DNA of 64,000 nt from Streptococcus sp. 116-D4 (GTDB lineage Bacteria; Bacillota; Bacilli; Lactobacillales; Streptococcaceae), in assembly GCF_009731465.1 (NCBI RefSeq), contig NZ_AP021887.1, positions 428,001-492,000 on the forward strand, written 5' to 3'. Positions 44,963 through 56,764 of this stretch are shown here, in pieces (position 1 is the stretch's first letter; each line of letters opens with the position of its first letter). Both the position numbers and the translations under genes were made by a program. Under the pieces are notes generated by a model. The model saw only the letters and a program-made list of their open reading frames with translations, ran no database searches and was not told the DNA's origin.

Positions 44963-45343
44963 TTAAACCCAGAAATCCAAACCAGTTTCCAAGCTTTCTT
45001 CGACAGCTTTTTGTAGAGAGGCCAGTGTCTTTTGCCCATCGCTTGTCAGGCAGATAAAGCTAGAGCGTCGATCTTGATCACAACACCTACGACTAAGTAG
45101 ACCGCAATTTTTAGCTTCCAAGCGAGCCACCATCCGAGAAACAGCGCTCGGGCTCAGATGAAGTTTATCTGGCAGGTCAATCTGGCGTAGAGATTTTTCT
45201 TGGGCCAAGTCTAGATAGTAGAGCAGGTAGAACTCTTTCAAGGTCAGACTTTGCTCGCTCTGTTGGGCAATAGTCTCTTCCAAGAGACTTTCAATTTCTT
45301 TCTGACGTCGATTGAAGTCAAACCATTTTTCCAAATAGGTCAT
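44963..45343 (-). CDS. MarR-family transcriptional regulator
   Basis: About 126 residues. Seen: winged helix with LTLKEFYLLYYLDLAQEKS, the recognition helix HLSPSAVSRMVARLEAK and the wing CDQDRRSSFICLTSDG. MarR proteins usually respond to phenolics, lipids or oxidants. I chose the ATG at 45343 (AAAGGAG ahead). Promoter TTGCCA-N17-TATAAT, and a palindrome overlapping the transcription start, imply that it represses itself. Confidence 0.9.
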   Translation of the reverse strand: MTYLEKWFDFNRRQKEIESLLEETIAQQSEQSLTLKEFYLLYYLDLAQEKSLRQIDLPDKLHLSPSAVSRMVARLEAKNCGLLSRRCCDQDRRSSFICLTSDGQKTLASLQKAVEESLETGLDFWV

Positions 45344-45415
45344 AGTATCTCCTTTCTTTTTATAGTTGTAAATAAAAGAAGGTCCATTCATGGACAGTCT
45401 CTGTATTACAAGATG

Positions 45416-45459
45416 ATTGCGCATGCAATTATTATACTACTTTTCAAGAATGCTGGCAA
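45416..45459 (-). promoter_or_regulatory. marR promoter and operator
   Basis: On the minus strand TTGCCA (45459-45454) and TATAAT (45436-45431) are 17 bp apart. ATTGCGCATGCAAT (45416-45429), with arms ATTGC/GCAAT, lies directly after the -10, at the start of transcription. Confidence 0.82.
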
Positions 45460-45625
45460 GAAGGATGCTGAAATCTTTTACCCTAAATCATTCCTGTTTC
45501 CACTAGTCTTTAACTGTCTGTATCCCATTTCGTCTCTAATTTTCATTAACTCTTTTGTATTTCCTTGAAATTTTCTGAAAAAAGAGTAAACTGGTATGCA
45601 AGAAGTCTATTTCGTGGAGTTTAGG

Positions 45626-46000
45626 ATGAAATTATATGTTCAATTAATGATTCTCTTTGTGATTTCTCTAATCGGAGAGGGAATTTCCAGTTTCTTTCAT
45701 TTGCCCATCCCCGGCAGTATTATCGGTTTGATTATTCTCTTTCTCGCCCTACAATTCAAGTGGCTGAGAACCAGGCATGTCAACATGGTGGGGAATTTCT
45801 TGCTGGCCAATATGACCATTCTCTTTTTGCCACCAGCAGTGGGAATTATGGAAAAGTTTGATGTGATTGCTCCCTATCTTTTGCCCATTGTTTTGATTGT
45901 CTTTTTTGCAGCAGTGATTAATATCATCTTGATTGCGCTTGTGGTTCAATTTATCAAAAAACGCTATGAAGGTGACTACGAAGAAAGAGGTATCAAATGA
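45626..46000 (+). CDS. lrgA: holin-like protein LrgA/CidA
   Basis: About 124 residues, four membrane helices, with FHLPIPGSIIGLIILFLAL and the FLLANMTILFLPPAVGIM motif of the CidA/LrgA family. These proteins act in murein hydrolase export, cell lysis or metabolite transport. ATG 45626 has GGAG 8 nt ahead. A promoter TTGAAA-N16-TAAACT is at 45565-45592. Its stop overlaps the lrgB start (ATGA). Confidence 0.9.
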   Translation: MKLYVQLMILFVISLIGEGISSFFHLPIPGSIIGLIILFLALQFKWLRTRHVNMVGNFLLANMTILFLPPAVGIMEKFDVIAPYLLPIVLIVFFAAVINIILIALVVQFIKKRYEGDYEERGIK

Positions 46001-46692
46001 GCGAATTTGTTTCCAATCCCCTATTTGGGCTTGCCCTGTCTATTCTAGCCTATCTAGTCGGAATGCTGATTTACAGACGTTTTCCCCATCCATTGACAAC
46101 GCCCTTGCTTTTGTCAGCCATCTTTATTATCATTTTTCTAAAGGTGACGGGGATATCTTACCAAGATTATTACCAAGGTGGGGTTTATCTGAACAACTTG
46201 ATTGTCCCATCGACCGTTGCTCTAGGGATTCCGCTTTATAAGAGTTTTCACTTGATGAAGCACCATGCTCGGAGTATTCTCTTTGGTAGTCTCTTAGCAG
46301 TAATTGTCAATACCTCTTTCACGGCCCTTGTAGCAAAGATTTTTGGCATGGACTTTTTCCTAGCCATTTCTCTCTTTCCTAAGTCAGTGACAACCGCTAT
46401 GGCAGTGGGAATCACAGAAAAATTGCAAGGTCTGACGACCGTGACCTTGGTCGTTGTAGTGGCGACTGGGATTTTAACCAGTGTCATCGGCCCAACCCTT
46501 TTGAAGTGGTTGAAAATTGATGACCCAGTAGCGGTTGGACTAGCCCTTGGAGGAACAGGCCACGCTGTCGGAACAGGCACAGCCTTCCGATACGGTTCTG
46601 TAGCAGGAGCCATGGGGGGCTTGGCTATCGGTGTTACCGGTATTCTCTATGTCTTTGTCAGCCCTATCGTAGCCAGTTTGATATTGAGTTAA
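45997..46692 (+). CDS. lrgB: LrgB/CidB membrane protein
   Basis: 231 residues with about seven membrane segments. Seen: the family motifs YYQGGVYLNNLIVPSTVAL type region, LFPKSVTTAMAVGI and GTGHAVGTGTAFRYG. It works with LrgA, and the start overlaps the lrgA stop by four bases, so the two are coupled. No two-component system is adjacent. Confidence 0.93.
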   Translation: MSEFVSNPLFGLALSILAYLVGMLIYRRFPHPLTTPLLLSAIFIIIFLKVTGISYQDYYQGGVYLNNLIVPSTVALGIPLYKSFHLMKHHARSILFGSLLAVIVNTSFTALVAKIFGMDFFLAISLFPKSVTTAMAVGITEKLQGLTTVTLVVVVATGILTSVIGPTLLKWLKIDDPVAVGLALGGTGHAVGTGTAFRYGSVAGAMGGLAIGVTGILYVFVSPIVASLILS

Positions 46693-46696
46693 ATCA

Positions 46697-46729
46697 AAAC
46701 CCAGCTGTTTAGCTGGGTATTTTTTATTG
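46697..46729. terminator. terminator between lrgB and the ABC permease gene
   Basis: AACCCAGCT pairs with AGCTGGGT with a GTTT loop, then ATTTTTTATT. It overlaps the 3' end of the opposite gene by six bases. Confidence 0.85.
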
Positions 46730-47491
46730 CAAATTAACCTTGTTTCTCAAAATATAGTAGGTTCCGAGGTAAAAGATAGCTATGAAAATGAGTTCTTCCA
46801 CAATGGATATACCTGCTCCCATATAGAAATCACCATTAAATCCTGCAAGTGAATTGACATAGAAGTTAGTACTGGTATTGAAGAAAACTCCAATAAATCC
46901 AATGACGATTTGGATACCAATGTAGGCTACAATTGACAGTGCGGTACGGTATTCGTTGAAAAGCTGTCCGATGGAGATGGCCAAGTAAATGCAGAGGATT
47001 CCTGAGATTGTACTAAGCAGGAAGGATAAGACAGTAAGACCAAAGCCGGTAAAATGTTCTCCAACAAATGATAGAAGAGTAGAAAGTTGAACTTCATTAG
47101 AATTTGTTGACAATAACATAATGTAGATACATAGGAGTAAGACAGCAGTGCTAATCACAGACCAGATAAAGGCACCGATTAGTTTGGCTGTGATGATATG
47201 GTGTTCGGAAACTGGCAAGGTCAAAGTCAGATAACCTTGACGGTCATAGATACTACCCTTGAAGCGACGGATAATCAAAATCAAGGTTGAAATCCCAAGT
47301 GTAATCATCAAGCCACCAAAGACTGTAGCTAGAAAAAATAGCATAGCAGATTGACTTTCTTGGTAAGGTAGATTTTTAAAGGATTGTGTCTGTATTCCGA
47401 TAAGGGCAGAAAGTGCCAACACAGCACCATAGAGGGCTAAATACCATTTGTTAACATTTTTAAATTCATAACGAACTAAATTCCAAAACAT
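46724..47491 (-). CDS. ABC transporter permease (ABC-2 type)
   Basis: About 255 residues with six membrane segments and no ATPase motif. Starts MFWNLVRYEFKNVNKWYLA, typical for ABC-2 type permeases of the GntR-linked group (YtrC/YtrD-like). I chose the ATG at 47491 (AAAGGAG ahead). It forms a transporter with the ATPase gene 16 nt upstream. The substrate may be an antimicrobial peptide or other cell-wall-active compound, by analogy only. Confidence 0.85.
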   Translation of the reverse strand: MFWNLVRYEFKNVNKWYLALYGAVLALSALIGIQTQSFKNLPYQESQSAMLFFLATVFGGLMITLGISTLILIIRRFKGSIYDRQGYLTLTLPVSEHHIITAKLIGAFIWSVISTAVLLLCIYIMLLSTNSNEVQLSTLLSFVGEHFTGFGLTVLSFLLSTISGILCIYLAISIGQLFNEYRTALSIVAYIGIQIVIGFIGVFFNTSTNFYVNSLAGFNGDFYMGAGISIVEELIFIAIFYLGTYYILRNKVNLQ

Positions 47492-47507
47492 AAATAATCT
47501 CCTTTGC

Positions 47508-48203
47508 TTAGGCCTTAAATTCCTGACGGAAGAGTTGGTCGATGGATTCACCTGACTCATAGCGAATATCATCTACATTTCCTTGACGGACGACTTTTCC
47601 ATCCTTGAGGAAGACAATCTCATCCAAGATTGGTTCAATGTCTGAAATCAAGTGGGTTGAAATCAAGACAGTCGAAGTTGGCGAGTAGTTGTTGATGATG
47701 GTGTTCAAGATATAGTCACGAGCTGCGGGGTCTACCCCCCCGATTGGTTCATCAAGCACATATAGACGAGCATCGCGACTCATAACCAAAATCAGTTGTA
47801 CCTTTTCTTTGTTCCCTTTTGAGAGTTTTTTGAAACGGCTATTTTCATCAATACCAAGGTCATGAAGAAGACTTTGAGCACGTTCCAGATTAAAATCTTG
47901 GTAGAAGGTCTTGAAATAAGTGAGAGCTTCCTTGATCTTCATCTGTTCGTTTAGATAGGTCGTATCAGGTAGATAAGAAACAATTGCTTTAGTTGCTGGG
48001 CTTGGTTCCATACCATTGATAAGGATACGGCCTGTCTCTGGTTGCAAGAGGCCATTGATTAGTTTAATCAAGGTTGTTTTTCCTGAACCGTTTGGTCCAA
48101 GGAGACCAACAATTTTTCCAGCTGGGATGTCAAGAGAAACATTTTCCAAGGCTGGTGTTGCTCCATAAGATTTGGATACATTTTCAAATGCTAGTAATGA
48201 CAT
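47508..48203 (-). CDS. ABC transporter ATP-binding protein
   Basis: 231 residues. Seen: Walker A GPNGSGKTT, Q-loop, signature LSKGNKEKVQ (LSKGN in place of LSGGQ), Walker B LYVLDEP followed by IGGVDP, and switch histidine STHLI. It powers the adjacent permease. The change in the signature is common in this exporter subgroup (YtrB-like). It follows the GntR gene by 4 nt. Confidence 0.92.
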   Translation of the reverse strand: MSLLAFENVSKSYGATPALENVSLDIPAGKIVGLLGPNGSGKTTLIKLINGLLQPETGRILINGMEPSPATKAIVSYLPDTTYLNEQMKIKEALTYFKTFYQDFNLERAQSLLHDLGIDENSRFKKLSKGNKEKVQLILVMSRDARLYVLDEPIGGVDPAARDYILNTIINNYSPTSTVLISTHLISDIEPILDEIVFLKDGKVVRQGNVDDIRYESGESIDQLFRQEFKA

Positions 48204-48207
48204 AGGC

Positions 48208-48573
48208 TTAAACTCCTTTAATATAATCGCCGACTACGCCTGGTAGTTCTTCTTTTTCATAGCCAAAATGGGTCATGGAGGAAACGAAGTGTTCCAGTTC
48301 TTCTTCTGATAATTGTTTGCGCGATTGGGCGATCAGTTCCCTATCCTCAGTTACAAACCGTCCAGTTGTTCGCTTGCTGTAGACAAATCCTTCTCGTTCA
48401 AGGTCTGACAAGGCTCTTTGGATGGTGTTGGGATTGACGCCGGCCTCGCTAGCTAGCTCTCTCACGGTTGGAAGTTGTTGATTGGGTTCCAGTGTGTGGG
48501 AAACAATCTGAAGCTTGATTTTCTCCATAATCTGCAAATAAATGGGTTTATTGTTATCAAATGTCCAAGACAT
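48208..48573 (-). CDS. GntR-family (YtrA subfamily) regulator
   Basis: About 121 residues. Seen: the N-terminal winged helix [48 protein letters not shown]; after it only a short tail, as in YtrA proteins. It should repress its own operon with the ABC genes until a cell-wall-active compound is met. An inverted repeat TGTTG / CAACA with an 11-bp gap lies upstream (near 48600-48620) and may be its operator. ATG 48573 has AAAGGAG ahead. Confidence 0.88.
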
Positions 48574-48711
48574 CACGATCTCCTTTCTATTTACCTTTGT
48601 GTTGATCAAATAATACAACAAAACAAAAAACTTGTCAAGCAAAAAGAAGAATTGTTTTGGGAATCGTTTAAAAAATGGTATAATGAAAAGAAAACGATAA
48701 GGAGGGAAAGG

Positions 48712-49185
48712 ATGCGTTGTCCAAAATGTGGGGCTACCAAGTCAAGTGTTATCGATAGTCGCCAAGCAGAAGAAGGGAACACCATTCGTAGAAGACGTGA
48801 GTGCGATGAATGCCAGCACCGTTTTACAACCTACGAACGGGTAGAAGAACGAACCTTAGTGGTTGTTAAAAAAGATGGCACACGGGAACAGTTCTCCAGA
48901 GATAAAATCTTTAATGGAATTATCCGCTCAGCTCAGAAACGTCCTGTGTCAAGTGATGAAATCAACATGGTAGTCAATCGTATCGAACAGAAACTCCGTG
49001 GTCGAAATGAAAATGAAATTCAAAGTGAGGATATTGGTTCACTCGTCATGGAGGAATTGGCTGAATTGGATGAGATTACCTATGTACGTTTTGCCAGTGT
49101 CTATCGTAGTTTTAAGGATGTCAGTGAGTTAGAGAGCTTGCTCCAACAAATCACCCAGTCCTCTAAAAAGAAAAAGGAAAGATAA
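48712..49185 (+). CDS. nrdR: transcriptional repressor NrdR
   Basis: About 157 residues. It represses ribonucleotide reductase genes when ATP/dATP is bound. Seen: N-terminal zinc ribbon MRCPKCG and [13 protein letters not shown], then the ATP-cone with [22 protein letters not shown] at 48679-48684 is the probable -10, with AAGGAGG before the ATG at 48712. An upstream in-frame extension was not used because it covers the opposite GntR gene. dnaB follows at once, as in many Firmicutes. Confidence 0.95.
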
Positions 49186-50355
49186 ATGAAGCCGATTGAC
49201 CGTTTTTCTTATCTAAAGAATAATCGGGTGTCGCAAGATACCTCATCTCTGGTACAGTGCTACCTCCCGATTATCGGTCAGGAGGCACTGAGCCTTTATC
49301 TTTATACGATTAGTTTTTGGGATAATGGTAGAAAGGAATATCTTTTTTCAAGCATTCTTAACCATCTCAACTTTGGGATGGATAGACTGATAAAATCCCT
49401 GAAAATCCTATCTGCTTTTAATCTCTTAACCCTCTATCAAAATGGGGATACCTATCAGCTAGCCCTCCATGCTCCTCTTTCAAGTCAGGATTTCTTGGAA
49501 CATCCTGTTTATCGTAGACTCTTGGAGAAAAAAATTGGTGATGCAGCTGTGGAGGATTTGGGAGTTGAAAGTGCTGATGGTCAAGAAATACCTGTCTCAC
49601 TTAATCAAGTCTTTCCAGACTTGGCAGAACTGGGAAGTCAAGAAGACCATAGTCTCAAGAAGAAAGTGGCCAACGATTTTGACTTGGACCATTTTCGTCA
49701 GCTTATGGCTCGAGATGGGCTTCGCTTTGCGGATGAGCAATCCGATGTCTTAAACATCTTTGCCATTGCCGAGGAGAAGAAATGGACTTGGTTTGAAACC
49801 TATCAATTGGCCAAGTCAACAGCTGTTTCCCAGGTTATTTCAACCAGACGCATGCGGGAAAAAATTGCTCAAAAACCTGTTTCCTCTGACTTTAGTCCTA
49901 AGGAAGCAACCATTATCAAGGAAGCCAAAAGTAAAACGGCCTTGCAGTTCTTGGCAGAAATCAAGCAAACACGTAAGGGGACCATTACCCAAACAGAAAG
50001 AGAACTTTTGCAACAGATGGCTGGCTTGGGCTTGCTGGATGAAGTCATCAATGTTATCTTGCTCCTGACCTTTAATAAGGTGGATTCGGCCAATATCAAT
50101 GAAAAATACGCCATGAAGGTAGCCAATGACTACGCCTATCAAAAGATTCATTCGGCAGAAGAGGCAGTTCTTCGGATCCGTGAGCGAGGGCAGAAAGCAA
50201 AAACACAAAAACAGAATCAGATTGCCCCAGCAAAAACCAATGTTCCTAAATGGAGTAATCCTGAATATAAAAATACGTCATCCGCTGAGGAATTAGAAGA
50301 AATGGAACGCCAAACCCTAGAATTATTAGCAAAATTAGATAACGGAGGTGATTAG
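49186..50355 (+). CDS. dnaB: replication initiation / membrane attachment protein DnaB
   Basis: 389 residues. This is the Gram-positive helicase-loading protein DnaB, not the replicative helicase. Seen: the N-terminal winged-helix part (FSYLKNNRVSQDTSSLVQCYLPIIG) and a C-terminal DnaB/DnaD-like domain (LQQMAGLGLLDEVINVILLL, KIHSAEEAV). With DnaI it loads the helicase at the origin. Its ATG follows the nrdR stop directly. Confidence 0.94.
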   Translation: MKPIDRFSYLKNNRVSQDTSSLVQCYLPIIGQEALSLYLYTISFWDNGRKEYLFSSILNHLNFGMDRLIKSLKILSAFNLLTLYQNGDTYQLALHAPLSSQDFLEHPVYRRLLEKKIGDAAVEDLGVESADGQEIPVSLNQVFPDLAELGSQEDHSLKKKVANDFDLDHFRQLMARDGLRFADEQSDVLNIFAIAEEKKWTWFETYQLAKSTAVSQVISTRRMREKIAQKPVSSDFSPKEATIIKEAKSKTALQFLAEIKQTRKGTITQTERELLQQMAGLGLLDEVINVILLLTFNKVDSANINEKYAMKVANDYAYQKIHSAEEAVLRIRERGQKAKTQKQNQIAPAKTNVPKWSNPEYKNTSSAEELEEMERQTLELLAKLDNGGD

Positions 50356-51252
50356 ATGGAAAGTGTCGGAGATGTACTCAAACGTCAACCAAGTCGTTTT
50401 CACTATCAAGATTTGGTCCAGAAAATCATGAAGGATCCTGATGTTGCGGCCTTTATCCAGCAAGAATCCCTCAAACAGGACGAGTTGAGCCGTAGTATTT
50501 CCAAGTTTAACCAATACATCACTGAGAGAGATAAATTCCTCCGAGGAGATACAGATTATATTGCCAAAGGCTACAAGCCTATACTAGTCATGAACCATGG
50601 CTATGCGGATGTTTCTTATGAAGAAACTCCTGAACTAATCGCAGCTGAAAAAGAAGCAGCTATCAAGAAACGTCTCAACTTAATTAATTTTCCATCTAGT
50701 CTGAAAAATGTTAGTTTTTTAGATGTTTATCGTGATGATGTTCAGCGTTTAACTGTTCTAAAAAGAATGATAGAATTTGTTAACGATTACCCCAATAATT
50801 TGAAAGGTCTTTACTTGTATGGAGACTTTGGTGTGGGTAAAAGTTTCATGGTAGCTGCCCTAGCCCATGATTTGTCAGAAAAACGTGGTGTTTCATCAAC
50901 GCTCCTCCACTATCCGAGCTTTGTCATCGATGTCAAAAATGCCATTGGTGATGGCAATGTTAAGACCTTGGTGGATGAAATTAAGCTTGCTGAAGTCCTG
51001 ATTTTGGATGATATTGGTGCCGAGCAATCAACAGCTTGGGTGCGTGATGAAATCCTGCAAGTCATTCTTCAATATCGAATGCAGGAAAATTTACCGACCT
51101 TTTTCACCTCCAACTTCAACTTTGAAGATTTGGAGAAGCATTTCGCTAAAGGGAAACATGGAAATGACGAAACCTGGGAAGCCAGACGCGTCATGGAACG
51201 CATCCGTTATTTGGCTGAGGAGACTCGTTTAGAAGGAGTAAACCGTCGATGA
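50356..51252 (+). CDS. dnaI: primosomal helicase loader DnaI
   Basis: 298 residues. It delivers the replicative helicase to the DNA with DnaB. Seen: AAA+ domain with Walker A GDFGVGKS (156-163), Walker B VLILDDIGAE and arginine-rich end RRVMERIRYLAEETRLEG. The N-terminal third binds the helicase. ATG follows the dnaB stop; its own stop overlaps the next gene by 4 nt. Confidence 0.95.
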   Translation: MESVGDVLKRQPSRFHYQDLVQKIMKDPDVAAFIQQESLKQDELSRSISKFNQYITERDKFLRGDTDYIAKGYKPILVMNHGYADVSYEETPELIAAEKEAAIKKRLNLINFPSSLKNVSFLDVYRDDVQRLTVLKRMIEFVNDYPNNLKGLYLYGDFGVGKSFMVAALAHDLSEKRGVSSTLLHYPSFVIDVKNAIGDGNVKTLVDEIKLAEVLILDDIGAEQSTAWVRDEILQVILQYRMQENLPTFFTSNFNFEDLEKHFAKGKHGNDETWEARRVMERIRYLAEETRLEGVNRR

Positions 51253-51962
51253 CAGAAACTATTAAACTGATGAAGGCTCACACTTCAGTGCGCAGATTTA
51301 AAGAGCAAGAGATTCCTCAAGAGGACTTGAATGAGATCTTGACAGCTGCCCAGATGGCGTCGTCTTGGAAGATTTTTCAATCTTACTCTGTGATTGTGGT
51401 ACGAAGTCAAGAAAAGAAGGAAGCCTTATTTGAGCTAGTGCCTCAGGAAGCTATTCGCCAGTCTGCAGCCTTTCTGCTCTTTGTTGGTGACCTAAACCGT
51501 GCAGAAAAAGGGGCCCGTCTCCATACGGATATTTTTCAACCTCAAGGGGTGGAAGGACTTCTCATTACTTCAGTAGATGCTGCGCTTGCTGGGCAAAATA
51601 CCTTGCTTGCGGCAGAAAGCCTAGGTTATGGCGGAGTGATTATCGGTTTGGTGCGTTACAAGTCTGTTGAGTTAGCAGAATTATTTAAGCTTCCTGACTA
51701 TACCTATCCAGTCTTTGGGATGGCACTCGGTGTGCCAAATCAACAGCATGATGTGAAACCAAGACTGCCACTAGAGAATGTTGTCTTTGAGGAAGAATAT
51801 CAAGAACAGTCAACTGAGGCTATTGAAGCCTATGACCGTGTACAGACTGAATATGCAGGTGCGCGTGCGACTACCACTTGGAGTCAACGTTTGGCAGAGC
51901 AATTCGGCAATCCAGAACCAAGCTCGACTCGAGAAAATCTTGAGCAGAAGAAGTTATTGTAG
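51249..51962 (+). CDS. NADPH-dependent nitroreductase / flavin reductase
   Basis: 237 residues, FMN enzyme of the nitroreductase family (NfsA/FRP-like). Seen: HTSVRRFKEQEIP near the start, the FMN part AAQMASSWKIFQSYSVIVV, and AAESLGYGGVIIGLVR. It may reduce nitro compounds, quinones or disulfides. It starts inside the dnaI stop codon region. Confidence 0.88.
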   Translation: MTETIKLMKAHTSVRRFKEQEIPQEDLNEILTAAQMASSWKIFQSYSVIVVRSQEKKEALFELVPQEAIRQSAAFLLFVGDLNRAEKGARLHTDIFQPQGVEGLLITSVDAALAGQNTLLAAESLGYGGVIIGLVRYKSVELAELFKLPDYTYPVFGMALGVPNQQHDVKPRLPLENVVFEEEYQEQSTEAIEAYDRVQTEYAGARATTTWSQRLAEQFGNPEPSSTRENLEQKKLL

Positions 51963-51975
51963 AAAGTGAGAAAAC

Positions 51976-53286
51976 ATGGCCTTACCAACTGTTGCCATTG
52001 TGGGACGTCCCAATGTTGGGAAATCAACCCTATTTAACCGTATCGCGGGAGAACGCATCTCAATCGTAGAAGATATTGAAGGTGTAACGCGAGATCGTAT
52101 CTATGCCACAGGTGAGTGGCTCAATCGTTCTTTTAGTATGATTGATACTGGGGGAATCGATGATGTCGATGCACCTTTCATGGAACAAATCAAACACCAG
52201 GCAGAAATTGCCATGGAAGAAGCAGATGTTATCGTCTTTGTCGTGTCTGGAAAAGAAGGAATTACAGATGCAGATGAATACGTTGCCCGTAAGCTTTATA
52301 AGACCCACAAACCAGTTATCCTCGCAGTTAACAAGGTGGACAACCCTGAGATGCGAAATGATATCTATGATTTCTATGCTCTTGGTTTGGGTGAACCATT
52401 GCCTATCTCATCTGTCCATGGTATCGGTACAGGGGATGTACTAGATGCTATCGTAGAAAATCTTCCAAATGAATATGAAGAAGAAAACCCAGATGTGATT
52501 AAGTTTAGTTTGATTGGCCGTCCAAACGTTGGAAAATCCAGTTTGATCAATGCTATTTTGGGAGAAGACCGTGTCATTGCAAGTCCCGTTGCTGGAACAA
52601 CGCGTGACGCCATTGATACCCATTTTACAGATACAGATGGTCAAGAGTTTACCATGATTGATACGGCTGGTATGCGTAAGTCTGGTAAGGTTTATGAAAA
52701 TACTGAGAAATACTCTGTCATGCGTGCTATGCGTGCTATTGACCGCTCAGATGTGGTCTTAATGGTCATCAATGCGGAAGAAGGCATCCGTGAATACGAT
52801 AAGCGTATCGCAGGATTTGCCCATGAAGCTGGTAAAGGGATGATTATCGTGGTCAACAAGTGGGATACGCTTGAAAAAGACAACCACACTATGAAAAACT
52901 GGGAGGAAGATATCCGTGAGCAGTTCCAATACCTGCCTTACGCACCGATTATCTTTGTATCAGCTTTGACCAAGCAACGCCTCCACAAACTTCCTGAGAT
53001 GATCAAGCAAATCAGTGAAAGTCAGAATACACGTATTCCATCAGCTGTCTTGAACGATGTCATCATGGATGCCATTGCCATCAACCCAACACCGACAGAC
53101 AAAGGAAAACGTCTTAAGATTTTCTATGCGACCCAAGTGGCAACCAAACCACCAACCTTTGTCATCTTTGTAAACGAAGAAGAACTCATGCACTTTTCTT
53201 ACCTGCGTTTCTTGGAAAACCAAATCCGCAAGGCCTTTGTCTTTGAAGGAACACCGATCCATCTCATCGCAAGAAAACGCAAATAA
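51976..53286 (+). CDS. der: ribosome-assembly GTPase Der (EngA)
   Basis: 436 residues. It has two GTPase domains and is needed for 50S subunit assembly. Seen: [11 protein letters not shown] at residue 9 and [10 protein letters not shown] near 181, DTGG and DTAG, NKVD and NKWD, and the C-terminal KH-like domain. Length is normal. AAAGTGAG precedes the start. Confidence 0.97.
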   Translation: MALPTVAIVGRPNVGKSTLFNRIAGERISIVEDIEGVTRDRIYATGEWLNRSFSMIDTGGIDDVDAPFMEQIKHQAEIAMEEADVIVFVVSGKEGITDADEYVARKLYKTHKPVILAVNKVDNPEMRNDIYDFYALGLGEPLPISSVHGIGTGDVLDAIVENLPNEYEEENPDVIKFSLIGRPNVGKSSLINAILGEDRVIASPVAGTTRDAIDTHFTDTDGQEFTMIDTAGMRKSGKVYENTEKYSVMRAMRAIDRSDVVLMVINAEEGIREYDKRIAGFAHEAGKGMIIVVNKWDTLEKDNHTMKNWEEDIREQFQYLPYAPIIFVSALTKQRLHKLPEMIKQISESQNTRIPSAVLNDVIMDAIAINPTPTDKGKRLKIFYATQVATKPPTFVIFVNEEELMHFSYLRFLENQIRKAFVFEGTPIHLIARKRK

Positions 53287-53295
53287 AAAAGTAGA

Positions 53296-53325
53296 ATCTG
53301 GAATGACATTTCCAGATTTTTTTGA
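53296..53325 (+). terminator. terminator of the nrdR-der operon
   Basis: AATCTGGAA pairs with TTTCCAGATT, followed by T7. Confidence 0.88.
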
Positions 53326-53369
53326 TAGAATAAAGTTGAAGAAAAGGCTATCAAAAGGAGGTATCGATA

Positions 53370-53705
53370 ATGGAACATTTGTTTAAATCCTTGCTTATAT
53401 TTCCCGTTTTTTACTTTTTCAGCTGGATTGAAAAGGCCAATAGAGATAGTAAATTTTTCCCAATTTTTTTCTATTTTTACTGGATTTATATCACCCTCTA
53501 TGCTCTTTTTAGCCTTGCTTTGACAGTTTTTTCAGTTCTGTTTTTCAATATCGTCTTGAGAAATGTGGCAGATATCAAGGTTTGGGGCAGTTGGTTATTA
53601 TTACTACTTATTGCTTTTGCCAGTGACTGGTTAGATTATATCTTTTTCAAAAAAATGTTTCGCTTGAGACGGGAACTCGGGAAGTCAAAAGGTGGAAGGC
53701 ATTGA
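53370..53705 (+). CDS. small membrane protein, unknown
   Basis: 111 residues. Three hydrophobic segments (about 5-20, 30-65 and 72-90) and a basic C-terminal tail ending KSKGGRH. No family recognised. AAAGGAGG lies 8 nt ahead of the ATG, so it is well placed for translation. It is followed by another small membrane protein after 32 nt. Confidence 0.65.
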   Translation: MEHLFKSLLIFPVFYFFSWIEKANRDSKFFPIFFYFYWIYITLYALFSLALTVFSVLFFNIVLRNVADIKVWGSWLLLLLIAFASDWLDYIFFKKMFRLRRELGKSKGGRH

Positions 53706-53737
53706 TTTATATGGTTTTTATTGATAGGAGGTAGCTT

Positions 53738-54025
53738 ATGGCACATCTAAAATCATTTATTACACGCTATTCTAAGGTCTATATTGGTTTAGTTCTGTTG
53801 ATCTGGATTGCTTTCTTCTTTCTTCCTTGGGGCAGTCCGATTCTGGGGGGAAAGATTGACCTCTTCAGCATACAGAAAGTCTTGCTAGTTTTTGGTATTC
53901 TGTCTATTTTGATGGCCTTGCTGTCCAAGAAAGTCAGTCTCTTTGTTTTTGGATTGATCTGCTGTCTTTCTCTTTGGATTAATCTATTTATCCTATTTGC
54001 AATTTTGCCGATTTTTGGCAATTAA
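53738..54025 (+). CDS. small membrane protein, unknown
   Basis: 95 residues with three hydrophobic segments (about 15-30, 45-60, 68-92). No family recognised. TAGGAGG precedes the ATG. It forms a small unit with the preceding gene, between der and secA, and has a terminator right after it. Confidence 0.65.
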   Translation: MAHLKSFITRYSKVYIGLVLLIWIAFFFLPWGSPILGGKIDLFSIQKVLLVFGILSILMALLSKKVSLFVFGLICCLSLWINLFILFAILPIFGN

Positions 54026-54041
54026 AGCATCATAAAAGTCA

Positions 54042-54073
54042 GAGAGGTTAGCTTGGAAACTAGCCTCTTTTTC
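54042..54073 (+). terminator. terminator before secA
   Basis: GAGGTTAG pairs with CTAGCCTC with a 9-nt loop, followed by T5. Confidence 0.82.
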
Positions 54074-54096
54074 CTTTTCAAAATGGGGATTCTTCC

Positions 54097-54125
54097 TTGA
54101 AAATAATCAGTAATTGTGCTAAAAT
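54097..54125 (+). promoter_or_regulatory. secA promoter
   Basis: TTGAAA (54097-54102) and TAAAAT (54120-54125) are 17 bp apart, about 45 nt before the ATG. Confidence 0.7.
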
Positions 54126-54170
54126 TAAAAGAACATTCTAAAATATTCGGAATTTAAAGTAAGGAAAAAC

Positions 54171-56684
<2,514 letters not shown>

Positions 56685-56701
56685 AATGAGATAGTTTAGA
56701 G

Positions 56702-56744
56702 GCGGATACCTTGTGAAAAGTAAATTTTTACTTGGTATCCGTTT
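56702..56744 (+). terminator. long hairpin between secA and the DAHP synthase genes
   Basis: GGATACC (near 56704) pairs with GGTATCC (near 56736), with AAGTAAA/TTTACTT inside it. The following sequence is only partly T-rich. It may be a terminator or a leader element of the aroG genes. Confidence 0.55.
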
Positions 56745-56764
56745 GCTTTATAAGGAGATGAGTT

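Noticed and set aside
45251..45568. 105-codon frame on the plus strand
   Set aside because: It is antisense to marR and covers its promoter; no ribosome site.
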